NCBI RefSeq assembly: GCF_020034665.1
Contig: NZ_JAIQDI010000001.1
Span: 3,038,001-3,102,000, forward strand
Direction of reading: 5' to 3'
DNA from: Niabella beijingensis
GTDB taxonomy: Bacteria; Bacteroidota; Bacteroidia; Chitinophagales; Chitinophagaceae
DNA length: 64,000 nt
Below the pieces are notes generated by a model. That model searched no databases. It was not told the origin of the DNA and saw only the letters and a list, made by a program, of their open reading frames with translations. Made by a program: the position numbers and the translations under genes. Shown here piece by piece: positions 7,990 to 17,053 of the stretch; within the stretch, counting starts at the first letter, position 1, and each line of letters starts with the position of its first letter.

Positions 7990-8868
7990 ATGACAATTGC
8001 CGTTTACAGTCGTGGTATCGATCAGCTGCAACTCGAAGATGTAAGAACATTTTTCCGGGAGCTGGATGCCTATGGGCTCCGGTATACGGTGTTCCGGCCT
8101 TTTTTTGAAGAGATAAAAGCAGCAATGGGGCTGAGTGCAGACACCCGGGTGTTTGAGCAAACCGCTGATCTTTCAGCGGATGTGGAGTGTATTGTGAGCC
8201 TGGGTGGTGATGGTACGCTGCTGGATACAGTAGCCTTAATCATGGATAAGCCCATTGCGATCATGGGCATCAACTTCGGCCGGCTTGGATTTTTGTCCAG
8301 TATCGGCCGCGATAACCTCCGGCTGGCCATCAAATCACTGGCCCTGAGAACCTATGTAACAGAACAAAGAACGTTGGTGCACCTTGATGCTGATGTTCCG
8401 CTGTTTGGCGATAAACCGTTCGGACTAAATGAATTTGCAATTCACAAAAGGGATACCGCCTCCATGCTGAAGATCCATACGTATATCAACGGGGAGTTTC
8501 TGAATGTATACTGGGCGGATGGCCTTGTAGTGGCCACTCCTACCGGTTCCACCGGTTATTCATTGAGCTGTGGCGGCCCCATTGTTTTTCCCGATTCCGG
8601 CAATTTTGTAATTACACCCGTGGCACCGCATCACCTGAACATGCGCTCACTGGTGGTGAATGATGAAGATATTATTTCATTTGAAATTGAAAGCCGCTCG
8701 GATGATATCATCTGCGCGCTGGATTCGCGAAAAGAAATTGTAACAAAGAATGTTTCGCTTGCTGTAAAAAAGGAATCCTTTACCATATCGCTGGTGCGCC
8801 TCAGCGAGAATAATTTTTTACAAACACTGCAGACCAAACTGATCTGGGGACTGGACCGCAGGAATTAA
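7990..8868 (+). CDS. nadK: NAD kinase
   Basis: 292 residues, the normal length. It phosphorylates NAD to NADP in the cytosol. SLGGDGTLLD (70-79, with Asp74 as the catalytic residue) and TPTGSTGYSLSCGGP near 185-200 are the two diagnostic motifs; GINFGRLGFL and LNEF are also present. It starts immediately after the Omp85-like gene and is probably in one operon with it and the CBS gene. A role in feeding NADPH metabolism fits the pentose-phosphate genes further on, but there is no linkage. Confidence 0.95.
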   Translation: MTIAVYSRGIDQLQLEDVRTFFRELDAYGLRYTVFRPFFEEIKAAMGLSADTRVFEQTADLSADVECIVSLGGDGTLLDTVALIMDKPIAIMGINFGRLGFLSSIGRDNLRLAIKSLALRTYVTEQRTLVHLDADVPLFGDKPFGLNEFAIHKRDTASMLKIHTYINGEFLNVYWADGLVVATPTGSTGYSLSCGGPIVFPDSGNFVITPVAPHHLNMRSLVVNDEDIISFEIESRSDDIICALDSRKEIVTKNVSLAVKKESFTISLVRLSENNFLQTLQTKLIWGLDRRN

Positions 8869-8915
8869 TGACCTGCGCCGGCCGTGTCGTGCTGTTGTTT
8901 TAATCCGTGACGGTT

Positions 8916-10454
8916 CTAATCTGCCGCAGGGGTATTAAAAATTTTACGGGCTTCTTCGTCCTTATACTGGTCGATGAGTTGCGCCAGCTGTTTTTTTAGA
9001 TCGGTAACGATGGCGGCGGAAGCCGGGTCCCTGTAAATATTCTTTAACTCCTGCGGATCTTTTTCAAGATCGAACAGTTCCCATGCATCCACCTTCTGAT
9101 AAAAACGGATCAGCTTATAGCGGCCGGTTTTTACGCCAAAATGCGGAGACACGGAATGTTCCCCGTTTTCGTAATAATGATAATACAGGGCTTTATGCGG
9201 CGTATAGGCCTGGTGCTTCAGCAGTGGAAGAAAAGAGCGTCCCTGCAATGAATCTGGCAGTTGTCCCTTCCCGGCCTCTATCAGTGTGGGCGCCAGATCC
9301 AGGTTCATAATAAAATCCGTGATCCTTGTTCCTGGCTGAATGACTCCCGGGTAGCGCATTACCATGGGCGTGCGGAATGATTCTTCATACATGAACCGTT
9401 TGTCGAACCAGCCATGCTCACCCATATAAAAACCCTGGTCCGACATATAGATCACGATCGTATTTTTTGCCAGGTCGTGTTGATCCAGGTAGTCCAACAG
9501 CGCACTGATATTACGGTCCAGCGATTTTGCGGTGGACAGGTAATCGTTCATGTAGCGCTGGAATTTCCATTCAGTAAGTGCCTTTCCGGTCAGATGCTGT
9601 TGTTCAAATTCCTGTTTGATCCGGTCGTGATAGGCATCCCATACCTTGCGCTGCGCCGGTGTCATCCGGTTGATGGCCGGCATTTTGTTTTCCGCTTCGC
9701 GGGAAGGAAAGATCTTAAGGTCCTGTGCCAGCCGCATAGTCTTTTCCACCGTCATGTCCTGTACCTGTGCGGCTTTACGGGTGGCATAGGTATCATAAAA
9801 ATCTGAGGGAAGCGGAAACTGCTGCCCATCAAATGCGCCCAGATCCTGCAGATCGGGCATCCAGGTGCGGTGCGTGGCTTTATGTCCTACCACAAGACAA
9901 AAAGGTTTATCAGGCTCCCGGTTGTTGAGCCAGTTTTCAGACAGTCGGGTGATGATATTGGTAACATAACCCTCATAATGTTTGCGGACTCCTCCGGAGG
10001 CAATAAAATCAGGGTTATAATACTGTCCCTGGCCGGGAAGGATCTCGTAATAATTGAACCCCTGCGGTGTGCGGTCACCCAGGTGCATTTTCCCCACCCA
10101 GGCGGTCTGGTAACCCGCAGCCTGCAGGCGTTTTACAAACAGGTCCTGGTTAAAGTCGAAATCGGATTGTGTATTGTCTTTAAAGCCGTTCAGATGGCTG
10201 TATTTGCCGGACAGGAAAGTAGCCCTGCTGGGACCACAAAGTGAATTGGTAACATAGGCGCTGGTAAACAAGGCGCCTTCCTTGGCCAGCCGGTCGATGC
10301 CCGGGGTTTGCGCGAACCTGCTTCCATAAGCACTGATACCCTGGTAGGCATGATCATCTGATATGATCACCAGGATATTGGGTTGTTGGGCAGATTGGGC
10401 TGAGAGTTGCTGGCAAAGCGTGACGAGGACAAGGGCCGTTAATAAATGCTTCAT
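8916..10454 (-). CDS. Secreted sulfatase
   Basis: 512 residues with a signal peptide (1-19, ending LSAQ). The metal-binding pair is Asp33-Asp34 in ISDDHAY. The sulfatase signature SLCGPSRATFLSGK places the Cys to be converted to formylglycine at 73 (C-x-P-S-R). Later motifs WVGKMHLGD, DQGFYMGEHGW and KRFMYEESFRTPMVMRYPG are typical of the family. The order resembles bacterial N-acetylglucosamine-6-sulfatases and heparan/host-glycan type enzymes, but the substrate is uncertain. It needs a formylglycine-generating or anaerobic maturase enzyme, not present in this window. It is read towards nadK, convergent. Confidence 0.92.
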   Translation of the reverse strand: MKHLLTALVLVTLCQQLSAQSAQQPNILVIISDDHAYQGISAYGSRFAQTPGIDRLAKEGALFTSAYVTNSLCGPSRATFLSGKYSHLNGFKDNTQSDFDFNQDLFVKRLQAAGYQTAWVGKMHLGDRTPQGFNYYEILPGQGQYYNPDFIASGGVRKHYEGYVTNIITRLSENWLNNREPDKPFCLVVGHKATHRTWMPDLQDLGAFDGQQFPLPSDFYDTYATRKAAQVQDMTVEKTMRLAQDLKIFPSREAENKMPAINRMTPAQRKVWDAYHDRIKQEFEQQHLTGKALTEWKFQRYMNDYLSTAKSLDRNISALLDYLDQHDLAKNTIVIYMSDQGFYMGEHGWFDKRFMYEESFRTPMVMRYPGVIQPGTRITDFIMNLDLAPTLIEAGKGQLPDSLQGRSFLPLLKHQAYTPHKALYYHYYENGEHSVSPHFGVKTGRYKLIRFYQKVDAWELFDLEKDPQELKNIYRDPASAAIVTDLKKQLAQLIDQYKDEEARKIFNTPAAD

Positions 10455-10470
10455 GATCTAAAGATATAAA

Positions 10471-10495
10471 AAGCACCGGTTTATTTCCGGTGCTT
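10471..10495 (-). terminator. Terminator after the Lys-rich protein gene
   Basis: AAGCACCGG / CCGGTGCTT arms (10471-10479 and 10487-10495) with a 7-nt loop; the minus strand then reads a T-run. It separates the Lys-rich gene from the sulfatase gene. Confidence 0.7.
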
Positions 10496-10518
10496 CAAAA
10501 TTAATTTTATGTTTCAGA

Positions 10519-10947
10519 TCAGGAGCCTGATTCCGTACTTTCGGTTTCGTCGCTCTGTTCTTCCTTGTCTTTTTTCTTTTTCTTTTTGAATGGGTTCGGC
10601 GGCTTGGGCGGATGCGGCGGACGGCGGTCTTCCTGTTCTACTTTACTATCCGATTTTGTATCATCGGAAGTGGCCGCTTTGCTGTCGCTTTTCCCGTCTT
10701 TTGCATCCTTGTTTTTGACGTGGCGCTCATGCTCGTTTTTCCAGAAGTCGCGCTGGTCGGTTCCGACCTTTTTCCAGAATTCCTTGCGGCGTTCGTGGCG
10801 ATCTTCAGCGGTCTCGCTCTTGTCTTCCTTTTTGGAGTCGGTCTTCTTTGTTTCCTTTTTTTTATCGTCCGTTTTTTTGTCGCTTTGCGCATAGGAAGTT
10901 GTAATCAACCCCAGCCCGAGCAGTAAAAGAAAAAATGACTTTTTCAT
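10519..10947 (-). CDS. Lys/Asp-rich low-complexity secreted protein
   Basis: 142 residues from the ATG at 10947, chosen because it opens directly with a signal peptide (MKKSFFLLLLGLGLITTSYA); an upstream ATG at 10986 adds 13 non-signal residues. The mature part is almost entirely charged: alternating Asp/Lys/Glu runs, a short ordered-looking stretch (HERRKEFWKKVGTDQRDFW), and RRPPHPPKPPNPF followed by six lysines. No family recognised. The PPHPP motif is shared with the small His/Pro-rich protein just upstream. It is likely intrinsically disordered and periplasmic or surface located. Confidence 0.65.
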   Translation of the reverse strand: MKKSFFLLLLGLGLITTSYAQSDKKTDDKKKETKKTDSKKEDKSETAEDRHERRKEFWKKVGTDQRDFWKNEHERHVKNKDAKDGKSDSKAATSDDTKSDSKVEQEDRRPPHPPKPPNPFKKKKKKDKEEQSDETESTESGS

Positions 10948-11041
10948 ATATCTGTTTAATTTATTAATAGAGATTACTGAGCCCAAGATTCAAAATTATT
11001 AAGAATTCAGTAACCGCCGTCTACCTGATTATAGGTATATT

Positions 11042-11284
11042 TTAAGGGTGCGGCGGCAACGGCGGCCTTGGAGGCAGCGGCGGCCGGGGCGGATGTTGCG
11101 GGCGGCGATGGCGCACCGGGCGGTAATGTGCATGTTTTTTCTTATGGTACTTTTTGTGAACATGCTTTTTGGGTTTGTAATGATGGGGCGCATGCGGCCT
11201 TGGCGGATGCGGTGGCCTTGGCTGCGAATACGAGGTAAAGACGGCAAATACTGCGATCATTACCAGCAGGAACATTTTTTTCAT
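11042..11284 (-). CDS. Small His/Pro-rich secreted peptide
   Basis: 80 residues. A clear signal peptide (1-20, MKKMFLLVMIAVFAVFTSYS) is followed by a 59-residue mature part with about 12 His, 21 Pro, many Lys/Arg and no Asp or Glu. It ends in PPRP/PPLP repeats. It lies 24 nt after rnhB on the same strand and probably shares its transcript. A function in metal (Zn/Cu/Ni) buffering or cell-wall association is conceivable from the His content, but is not shown. An overlapping frame at 11029-11247 looks like a shadow. Confidence 0.65.
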   Translation of the reverse strand: MKKMFLLVMIAVFAVFTSYSQPRPPHPPRPHAPHHYKPKKHVHKKYHKKKHAHYRPVRHRRPQHPPRPPLPPRPPLPPHP

Positions 11285-11308
11285 ACCTCTACGGATTTTA
11301 ATTTATAA

Positions 11309-11950
11309 CTATTCAAAATCGGTGCCATTCAGGGCCGGGTCGTCCACTGGTAAAATGTTAAAACTTTTCCGGTGGTGGATGCAAAGCCCCCTTTCCCTGA
11401 TAACCGTCCGGTGCTCCAGGGTACCATACCCTTTATTGGAGCTCCAGTTGTAATGAGGGAATTCCTCATGAATCCGTTGCATATACTCGTCCCGGTATGT
11501 TTTGGCAAGGATGCTTGCGGCGGCAATATGGGCATATTTGCTGTCACCTTTAACAATACAGGCGTGGGACAGCCGTCCGTAAGGCCGGAAATAATTGCCG
11601 TCAACAGCAATAAAGGCGGCCTGCGGCTGCAGCTGCTCCAGGGCCTGATGCATGGCCTTCTGGGAGGCCTGGAGGATATTGATCGTATCGATCTCCTCAA
11701 CACTAACATGGGCCACAGCATAGCACAGTGCATGCTGTTCGATATAAATTCTTAATTCCTGCCGGATCTCGGGCCGTATGAGTTTGCTGTCGTTAAGCAG
11801 CGGATGGTGAAAACCGTCCGGAAGAATAACAGCAGCTGCAAAAACAGGGCCTGCATAACATCCCCTTCCGGCTTCATCACAGCCCGCCTCAAGGAATTCC
11901 TGCTGATAGGTATGTTGCAGGCCGGGAATACCCGGTTTGTTTTTCTTCAT
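11309..11950 (-). CDS. rnhB: Ribonuclease HII
   Basis: 213 residues. It removes ribonucleotides misincorporated in DNA. GCDEAGRGCYAGPV carries the catalytic Asp25-Glu26; LNDSKL, AVDGN and KGDSKYAHIAAASILAKTYRD are the other family motifs, with acidic residues in place. The basic C-terminus (HHRKSF) is usual. It starts 2 nt after the DGK-like gene stops and is the third gene of a fabH / DGK-like / rnhB operon. Confidence 0.95.
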   Translation of the reverse strand: MKKNKPGIPGLQHTYQQEFLEAGCDEAGRGCYAGPVFAAAVILPDGFHHPLLNDSKLIRPEIRQELRIYIEQHALCYAVAHVSVEEIDTINILQASQKAMHQALEQLQPQAAFIAVDGNYFRPYGRLSHACIVKGDSKYAHIAAASILAKTYRDEYMQRIHEEFPHYNWSSNKGYGTLEHRTVIRERGLCIHHRKSFNILPVDDPALNGTDFE

Positions 11951-11952
11951 GA

Positions 11953-12849
11953 TTAAACCAGCAAATTAAAGCTGCTTTTTTCAATTTCGATGGTTAATTT
12001 TTTTTCGGTAGCCACCGGTTCCCCGTCGATATGCATGGGTGCCTCGCTCCAGTTGCTGATGCGGATAGTGCCTGTTTGAAAATAGATGATGCCGCGCTTT
12101 TTTTTCACTTCTTCCACGGTCTGTACCTTATTCATTCCGCCTACCTGTATCAGTGTATTATAGAGCATGGCCATTTTTGATTGTTCGGTAACAATGACCA
12201 CATCCAGCAACCCGTCATTCAGACTGGCCTTGGGGGCAATGGTAAAATGATTGCCGAACTGGTTGCTGTTGGCGATGCTGATAAAATAGGCCTCAGTTTC
12301 AAAACGCTTTTCGGCCAGTTTTATGTTAAAAGAATAGGGTTTTGCACCTAAGAAATTTTTAAACACCTGGTTTACATAGGTCATTAACCCCCGTTGCGGC
12401 TGGTTGGCAAAATCGTGGGCCACCTTGGCATCAAACCCCAGCCCGCAGAGCATACAGGCAAATTTTCCGTTTACCCGGAATCCATCCACCGGTATGCTGT
12501 GGTTCTTGAAGATGATGTCCAATGCCTTCTGTGGTGTTTTTGGAATGCCGGCGCCAAAGGCCAGTCCGTTCCCCGAACCGGAAGGGATAATACCAAATTG
12601 CACCGGCAGGTGTTTCAGGCTGTCGATCACCTGGTTCACCGTTCCGTCGCCACCGATGATCACTACATCGGTATACCGTTCCCCGGTTATTGTATCATAC
12701 AGAAACGAATAATCGCCATTGGCAACAGAGGGGAAAAATGCAAAAGGGATCCCGGCCCTCAGCGTTTCTTTTGCTACAATATTGGAGACCGCATCCTTTG
12801 ATTTGGTTCCGGATATGGGATTGATGATGTAGCTGATTTTTCTTTTCAT
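11953..12849 (-). CDS. Diacylglycerol kinase family lipid kinase (YegS-like)
   Basis: 298 residues. The DAGK catalytic domain is shown by IINPISG (8-14), VIIGGDGTVNQVIDSL and IIPSGSGNGLAFGAGIPK; the C-terminal beta domain carries CGLGFDAKVA and HIDGEP. These motifs bind ATP and a lipid substrate. The family includes diacylglycerol, phosphatidylglycerol and sphingolipid kinases; Bacteroidetes make sphingolipids, so either is possible. It is sandwiched between fabH (10 nt) and rnhB (2 nt). Confidence 0.88.
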   Translation of the reverse strand: MKRKISYIINPISGTKSKDAVSNIVAKETLRAGIPFAFFPSVANGDYSFLYDTITGERYTDVVIIGGDGTVNQVIDSLKHLPVQFGIIPSGSGNGLAFGAGIPKTPQKALDIIFKNHSIPVDGFRVNGKFACMLCGLGFDAKVAHDFANQPQRGLMTYVNQVFKNFLGAKPYSFNIKLAEKRFETEAYFISIANSNQFGNHFTIAPKASLNDGLLDVVIVTEQSKMAMLYNTLIQVGGMNKVQTVEEVKKKRGIIYFQTGTIRISNWSEAPMHIDGEPVATEKKLTIEIEKSSFNLLV

Positions 12850-12859
12850 TGGCTGCTTT

Positions 12860-13909
12860 CTACCATTTTAACAAGGCGCTGCCCCAGGTAAACCCGCTGC
12901 CAAAGGCGGCCAGGCAAACAAGATCCTTTTCTTTTACCCTGCCGTTTTCCCAGGCTTCACAAAGTGCCAGCGGAATGGAGGCTGCGGTAGTGTTACCGTA
13001 TTTCTGTATATTATTGAACACCTGGTCGTCCCTGAGCTTCAGGGTTTGCTGTACAAACTGCGCGATCCGGAGATTGGCCTGGTGCGGGATCATCAACTGC
13101 AGATCTGCGGGGGTATAATTGTTGGCTCCCAGTGCTTCCTGGATCACTTCCGGCAGTTTTATCACGGCTTTCTTAAATACGGCCTGTCCATCCATGTACG
13201 GATAGAAATCTTCTTTATCCAGGAGGTCCTGGGTAATGAATACGCCGCCATATTTTTGTTCCGGCACCGGGGGCTTCCATTCCGGACGGTGTACACCGGA
13301 GTGAAACCCGGGGTTGGGCATGCTCAATACTTCTGCTTCCGATCCGTCACTGTGCAGGTGGGTGCTTAAGATGCCCCGTTCTTTGTCCTGCGAGGACTGC
13401 AATATCACAGCTCCGGCGCCATCACCAAAAATAACGGACACATTGCGGCCGCGGGTGGAGAAATCCATTGCATAAGAGTGCACTTCTGCACCAATAAGCA
13501 GGATGTTCCGGTACATACCGGTTTTGATAAACTGATCGGCAACGCTTAGTCCGTATAAAAAGCCACTGCACTGGTTCCGCACATCCAGGGCGCCTACATC
13601 CTTCAGGCCCAGCAGGCGCTGTACCAGCACTCCGCAGCCGGGAAAAAAATAATCGGGGCTAAGGGTGGCAAAGATGACAAAATCAATATCCGCTGCAGTA
13701 ACACCGGCACGCTCCATGGCTACCCTGGCAGCGGCGGCGCCGATGGTTGCAGTGGTCTCTTCAAAACGACGGGCGTACCGCCGTTCTTTGATACCCGTAC
13801 GCTCCTGTATCCATTGATCACTGGTGTCCATAAATTGGGTCAGCTCTTCGTTGGTAACCACATTATCAGGCACATAGCTACCAATACCGGCGATAATTGT
13901 CCGATTCAT
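12860..13909 (-). CDS. fabH: 3-oxoacyl-ACP synthase III (FabH)
   Basis: 349 residues from ATG 13909 (an upstream in-frame start at 13933 adds eight residues outside the family). It condenses acetyl- or branched acyl-CoA with malonyl-ACP to start fatty-acid synthesis. Catalytic triad visible: Cys114 in NQCSGFLYG, His276 in PHQANLRI, Asn306 in KYGNTTAAS. FGDGAGAVILQSS and GSGFTWGSALLKW are also typical. It heads the fabH / DGK-like / rnhB operon. It could instead be a FabH-like synthase of a special pathway, but the context is housekeeping. Confidence 0.9.
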   Translation of the reverse strand: MNRTIIAGIGSYVPDNVVTNEELTQFMDTSDQWIQERTGIKERRYARRFEETTATIGAAAARVAMERAGVTAADIDFVIFATLSPDYFFPGCGVLVQRLLGLKDVGALDVRNQCSGFLYGLSVADQFIKTGMYRNILLIGAEVHSYAMDFSTRGRNVSVIFGDGAGAVILQSSQDKERGILSTHLHSDGSEAEVLSMPNPGFHSGVHRPEWKPPVPEQKYGGVFITQDLLDKEDFYPYMDGQAVFKKAVIKLPEVIQEALGANNYTPADLQLMIPHQANLRIAQFVQQTLKLRDDQVFNNIQKYGNTTAASIPLALCEAWENGRVKEKDLVCLAAFGSGFTWGSALLKW

Positions 13910-14216
13910 AAAACAAATGCTTGTAAGTAGCAAGATAAATATTTCATGGGAATAAGTATTATTTACAACTGTTTCTGGCAGAAATTATTTATATACGGAT
14001 TATTTTTTGGTTATTTCAGCCGCCAAAATCAGCAAAAAGTTAGGCTGCCGCGTACAATTATCGTACCTTTGCGCTCTTTTTAAGAAGCTGACAAGTTCAA
14101 CAGTTAACAGATACACGGGATTTTGGTGTGAAACGAAGATGAAAATTGGAAGGGAACCGCCTGTTTATTTTAAAACCTGTTGACCATAACTACAAATAAA
14201 CTTTCAACATAAGAAT
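13910..14216. promoter_or_regulatory. Divergent promoter region between fabH and typA
   Basis: 307 bp without a gene. It holds the typA promoter element (14064-14071) and a leader of about 140 nt before typA. No clear riboswitch or hairpin leader was recognised. Confidence 0.5.
14064..14071 (+). promoter_or_regulatory. TAnnTTTG promoter element for typA
   Basis: TACCTTTG, 145 nt upstream of the typA ATG; implies a long 5' leader. Confidence 0.55.
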
Positions 14217-16022
14217 ATGAATTTAAGGAACATAGCCATTATTGCCCACGTAGACCATGGTAAAACCACGCTGGTGGACAAGATCCTTCATGCCACACAG
14301 GTTTTTCGCGAAAACCAGGCTACAGGAGAACTGATAATGGACAATAATGATCTTGAGCGCGAGCGCGGGATCACCATTTTTAGTAAAAATGCGGCAGTTA
14401 CCTACAAGGATACAAAAATCAATGTAATTGATACTCCCGGTCACGCCGATTTTGGTGGAGAGGTAGAACGTGTATTGAAAATGGCAGACGGGGTGATCCT
14501 GCTGGTGGATGCTTTTGAAGGACCAATGCCGCAGACAAGATTTGTGTTACAAAAAGCACTGGCGCTGGGTCTGAAGCCCATCGTGGTGATCAATAAAGTG
14601 GACAAGCCCAACTGCCGCCCGGATGAGGTGCATGATGCGGTATTCGACCTGTTCTTCAACCTGGATGCTACCGAAGAGCAGCTGGATTTTCCTACTTTTT
14701 ATGGTTCAGGCAAAAATGGCTGGTTCAATGATTCGCTAACGCCAATCGATAATATTAACCCGCTGCTGGATGGTATCTTAAAATATGTGCCACTTCCTAA
14801 AGTGGCAGAAGGTCCGCTGCAAATGCAGATCACTTCGCTGGATTATTCCTCTTTCCTGGGCCGGATTGCCGTGGGTAAGGTAAGCCGGGGTGTGATCAGA
14901 GAAGGACAGCAGATCGCCCTGATACAGGAAAACGGGGTTAAAAAAACAAGAATAAAAGAGCTGTATGTATTTGAGGGGATGGGTAAGAAGAAAGTTACAG
15001 AAGTACAGGCCGGTGACCTCTGTGCTGTAGTGGGCATTGAAGACTTTAATATCGGTGATACCATTGCCGATGCGGAAAATCCGGAAGCGTTACCAAGGAT
15101 CAGTGTGGATGAGCCTACCATGAATATGCTGTTTGGCATCAACAATTCTCCGTTCTATGGTAAGGATGGCAAATTTGTTACCAGCCGCCACCTGCGTGAC
15201 CGCCTGGAAAAAGAAACCGAAAAAAACCTGGCCCTGCGCGTGGAAGAAAGTGAAGGCGGGGAAGCCTTCCTGGTATATGGCCGTGGTATCCTGCACCTGG
15301 GGGTACTGATCGAAACCATGCGCCGTGAAGGATATGAGCTGACCGTAGGTCAGCCCCAGGTAATTACCAAGGATATCGACGGAAAAAAACACGAACCCTT
15401 TGAAACACTGGTGGTGGATGTGCCGGAAGAGTTTGCCAGCAAAGTGATCGACCTGGTTACCCGCCGTAAAGGGGAAATGCTGATAATGGAAACCAAGGGC
15501 GAAATGCAGCACCTGGAATTTGAGATCCCTTCCCGTGGCCTGATCGGGCTGCGTACGCAGATGCTGACAGCTACCACCGGTGAAGCGGTGATGGCCCACC
15601 GCTTTTCGTCCTACCAACCCTGGAAAGGATTGATCCCCGGAAGAAATAACGGAGTGCTGATCTCCAAGAACCAGGCAAAAACGACCGGTTATTCTATTGA
15701 TAAATTACAGGACCGGGGTACGTTCTTTGTGGATCCGGGTGAGGAAGTATATGCCGGACAGATCCTGGCGGAGAACATCAAGCCCGGCGACCTGGTGGTA
15801 AACGCAACCGAAGAGAAAAAACTGACCAACCACCGCGCCAGCGGAAGTGATGATGCTACCCGCATTGCCCCCAAAACGCTGATGACCCTGGAGGAGTGCA
15901 TGGAATACATTCAACACGATGAATGTATTGAGGTGACACCTAATTTTATCCGGATGCGTAAAGTAGTGCTGGACGAAATTGAGCGGAACAAGATCGCCAA
16001 AAAAATGGCAGCAGAAGCCTAA
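14217..16022 (+). CDS. typA: Translational GTPase TypA/BipA
   Basis: 601 residues, the family length. It is a ribosome-associated GTPase related to EF-G/LepA, involved in assembly of the 50S subunit and stress or low-temperature growth. G1 is HVDHGKTT (11-18); switch I has ERERGITIFSKN; G3 is DTPGHADFGGEV; G4 is NKVDKPN. The EF-G-like domains and the C-terminal BipA domain (RSGSDDA-like, here ASGSDDATRIAP) are complete. Its leader is about 140 nt. A strong terminator follows. Confidence 0.97.
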   Translation: MNLRNIAIIAHVDHGKTTLVDKILHATQVFRENQATGELIMDNNDLERERGITIFSKNAAVTYKDTKINVIDTPGHADFGGEVERVLKMADGVILLVDAFEGPMPQTRFVLQKALALGLKPIVVINKVDKPNCRPDEVHDAVFDLFFNLDATEEQLDFPTFYGSGKNGWFNDSLTPIDNINPLLDGILKYVPLPKVAEGPLQMQITSLDYSSFLGRIAVGKVSRGVIREGQQIALIQENGVKKTRIKELYVFEGMGKKKVTEVQAGDLCAVVGIEDFNIGDTIADAENPEALPRISVDEPTMNMLFGINNSPFYGKDGKFVTSRHLRDRLEKETEKNLALRVEESEGGEAFLVYGRGILHLGVLIETMRREGYELTVGQPQVITKDIDGKKHEPFETLVVDVPEEFASKVIDLVTRRKGEMLIMETKGEMQHLEFEIPSRGLIGLRTQMLTATTGEAVMAHRFSSYQPWKGLIPGRNNGVLISKNQAKTTGYSIDKLQDRGTFFVDPGEEVYAGQILAENIKPGDLVVNATEEKKLTNHRASGSDDATRIAPKTLMTLEECMEYIQHDECIEVTPNFIRMRKVVLDEIERNKIAKKMAAEA

Positions 16023-16044
16023 CAGCTTCGGTAATAATAGTATG

Positions 16045-16073
16045 CGCCACTGAGATGATCAGTGGCGTTTTTT
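16045..16073 (+). terminator. Terminator after typA
   Basis: CGCCACTGA / TCAGTGGCG arms (16045-16053, 16059-16067), 5-nt loop, then T6. Confidence 0.85.
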
Positions 16074-16163
16074 ATGGAATTACTGAAACAATAGGTGTCC
16101 TTTTATTGTTTTATCCGGGAAGTCATTGCTGGCGGACAGCTGTATCAATCCGTGAAATAATAA

Positions 16164-16171
16164 TACCTTTG
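16164..16171 (+). promoter_or_regulatory. TAnnTTTG element directly before a start codon
   Basis: TACCTTTG with only 4 nt to the ATG at 16176; implies a leaderless or near-leaderless transcript. Confidence 0.6.
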
Positions 16172-16175
16172 CAAC

Positions 16176-16397
16176 ATGAAAAAAATAGCTCTGCTGGTTG
16201 TTGTATTGATCCTGGGTACATGGAGCGCTATGGAAAGTTTTGCGCAATGTTCCATCTGTACCAAAACCACGCAACAAATGGGAGACGGACCGGCCAAAGG
16301 GTTCAATACCGGCATTCTTTATCTGGCATTTTTGCCCCTGGCGCTGATCGCGTTCCTGGGCATCCGCTGGTGGCGCAATGAAAAGAAAAATTCCTGA
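16176..16397 (+). CDS. Small membrane protein with a CxxC motif
   Basis: 73 residues. A signal peptide or N-terminal anchor (1-23, ending SFAQ) is followed by CSICTKTTQQMGDGPAKGFN and one membrane helix at about 48-66 (LYLAFLPLALIAFLGIRWW), then a basic tail. The Cys-x-x-Cys right after the cleavage site suggests metal or haem binding or a redox role, but no named family is recognised. A promoter element lies 4 nt upstream of the ATG. Confidence 0.7.
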   Translation: MKKIALLVVVLILGTWSAMESFAQCSICTKTTQQMGDGPAKGFNTGILYLAFLPLALIAFLGIRWWRNEKKNS

Positions 16398-16456
16398 TTT
16401 TGGGGTATTGATCTTATTTTGTATAAAATTTTAATTACACCTAAAACGAAAACAAA

Positions 16457-17053
16457 ATGTTAGATCAAATCCTCAGCCTGGTAAAACAGTATGGACAACA
16501 ATCCGTGGTTGACAATCCGGAGGTTCCGAATGAATACAATAACCAGGTAATGACCGAAGCTGCCAGCACCATTACCAATGGCTTTCAGAACATGGCCAGT
16601 GGCGGCGGACTGCAAAACATCCTTTCCCTGTTCACCGGCGGTGGTCAAAATCAAGGCAGCAACGGCATTTTAAGCAACCCGATCGTAAGTATGATGGTTG
16701 GCCATCTTGCAAACCGGCTGGTTTCCAATATGAACCTCAACCCGGCAACCGCCAACTCCATTGCAAATAATATTATTCCCAATGTGATCAACAGTATGGT
16801 TACAAAAACCGTAAGCAATGATCCGCAGGACTCCGGTTTTAACCTGAACGGCCTTATCGGAAGTCTTACCGGTGGCAATACCGGAACCAACGGATTTGAT
16901 TTTCAAAGCTTGCTGGGACAGTTGAGCGGTGGCAACGGTAATGCCGATATCAGCAATATCATCAGCCAGGTTACACAGAATGCACAACAACACCAGCAAA
17001 GCCAGCAGCAATCCGGCGGACTGTCGGATTTAATTTCCGGATTTTTTAAATAG
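16457..17053 (+). CDS. DUF937-like protein rich in Asn/Gln/Gly
   Basis: 198 residues, no signal peptide. The N-terminus (MLDQILSLVKQYGQQSVVDN) and the helical repeats with NAANSIANNIIP-type segments recall DUF937/YidB-like proteins. The middle (residues 48-75) and 125-180 are rich in Gly, Asn, Ser and Gln, ending in a Gln-rich stretch and SDLISGFFK. The biological role is unknown. A 9-bp hairpin terminator lies about 200 nt downstream. It is separated from the gene before it by 59 nt. Confidence 0.65.
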   Translation: MLDQILSLVKQYGQQSVVDNPEVPNEYNNQVMTEAASTITNGFQNMASGGGLQNILSLFTGGGQNQGSNGILSNPIVSMMVGHLANRLVSNMNLNPATANSIANNIIPNVINSMVTKTVSNDPQDSGFNLNGLIGSLTGGNTGTNGFDFQSLLGQLSGGNGNADISNIISQVTQNAQQHQQSQQQSGGLSDLISGFFK

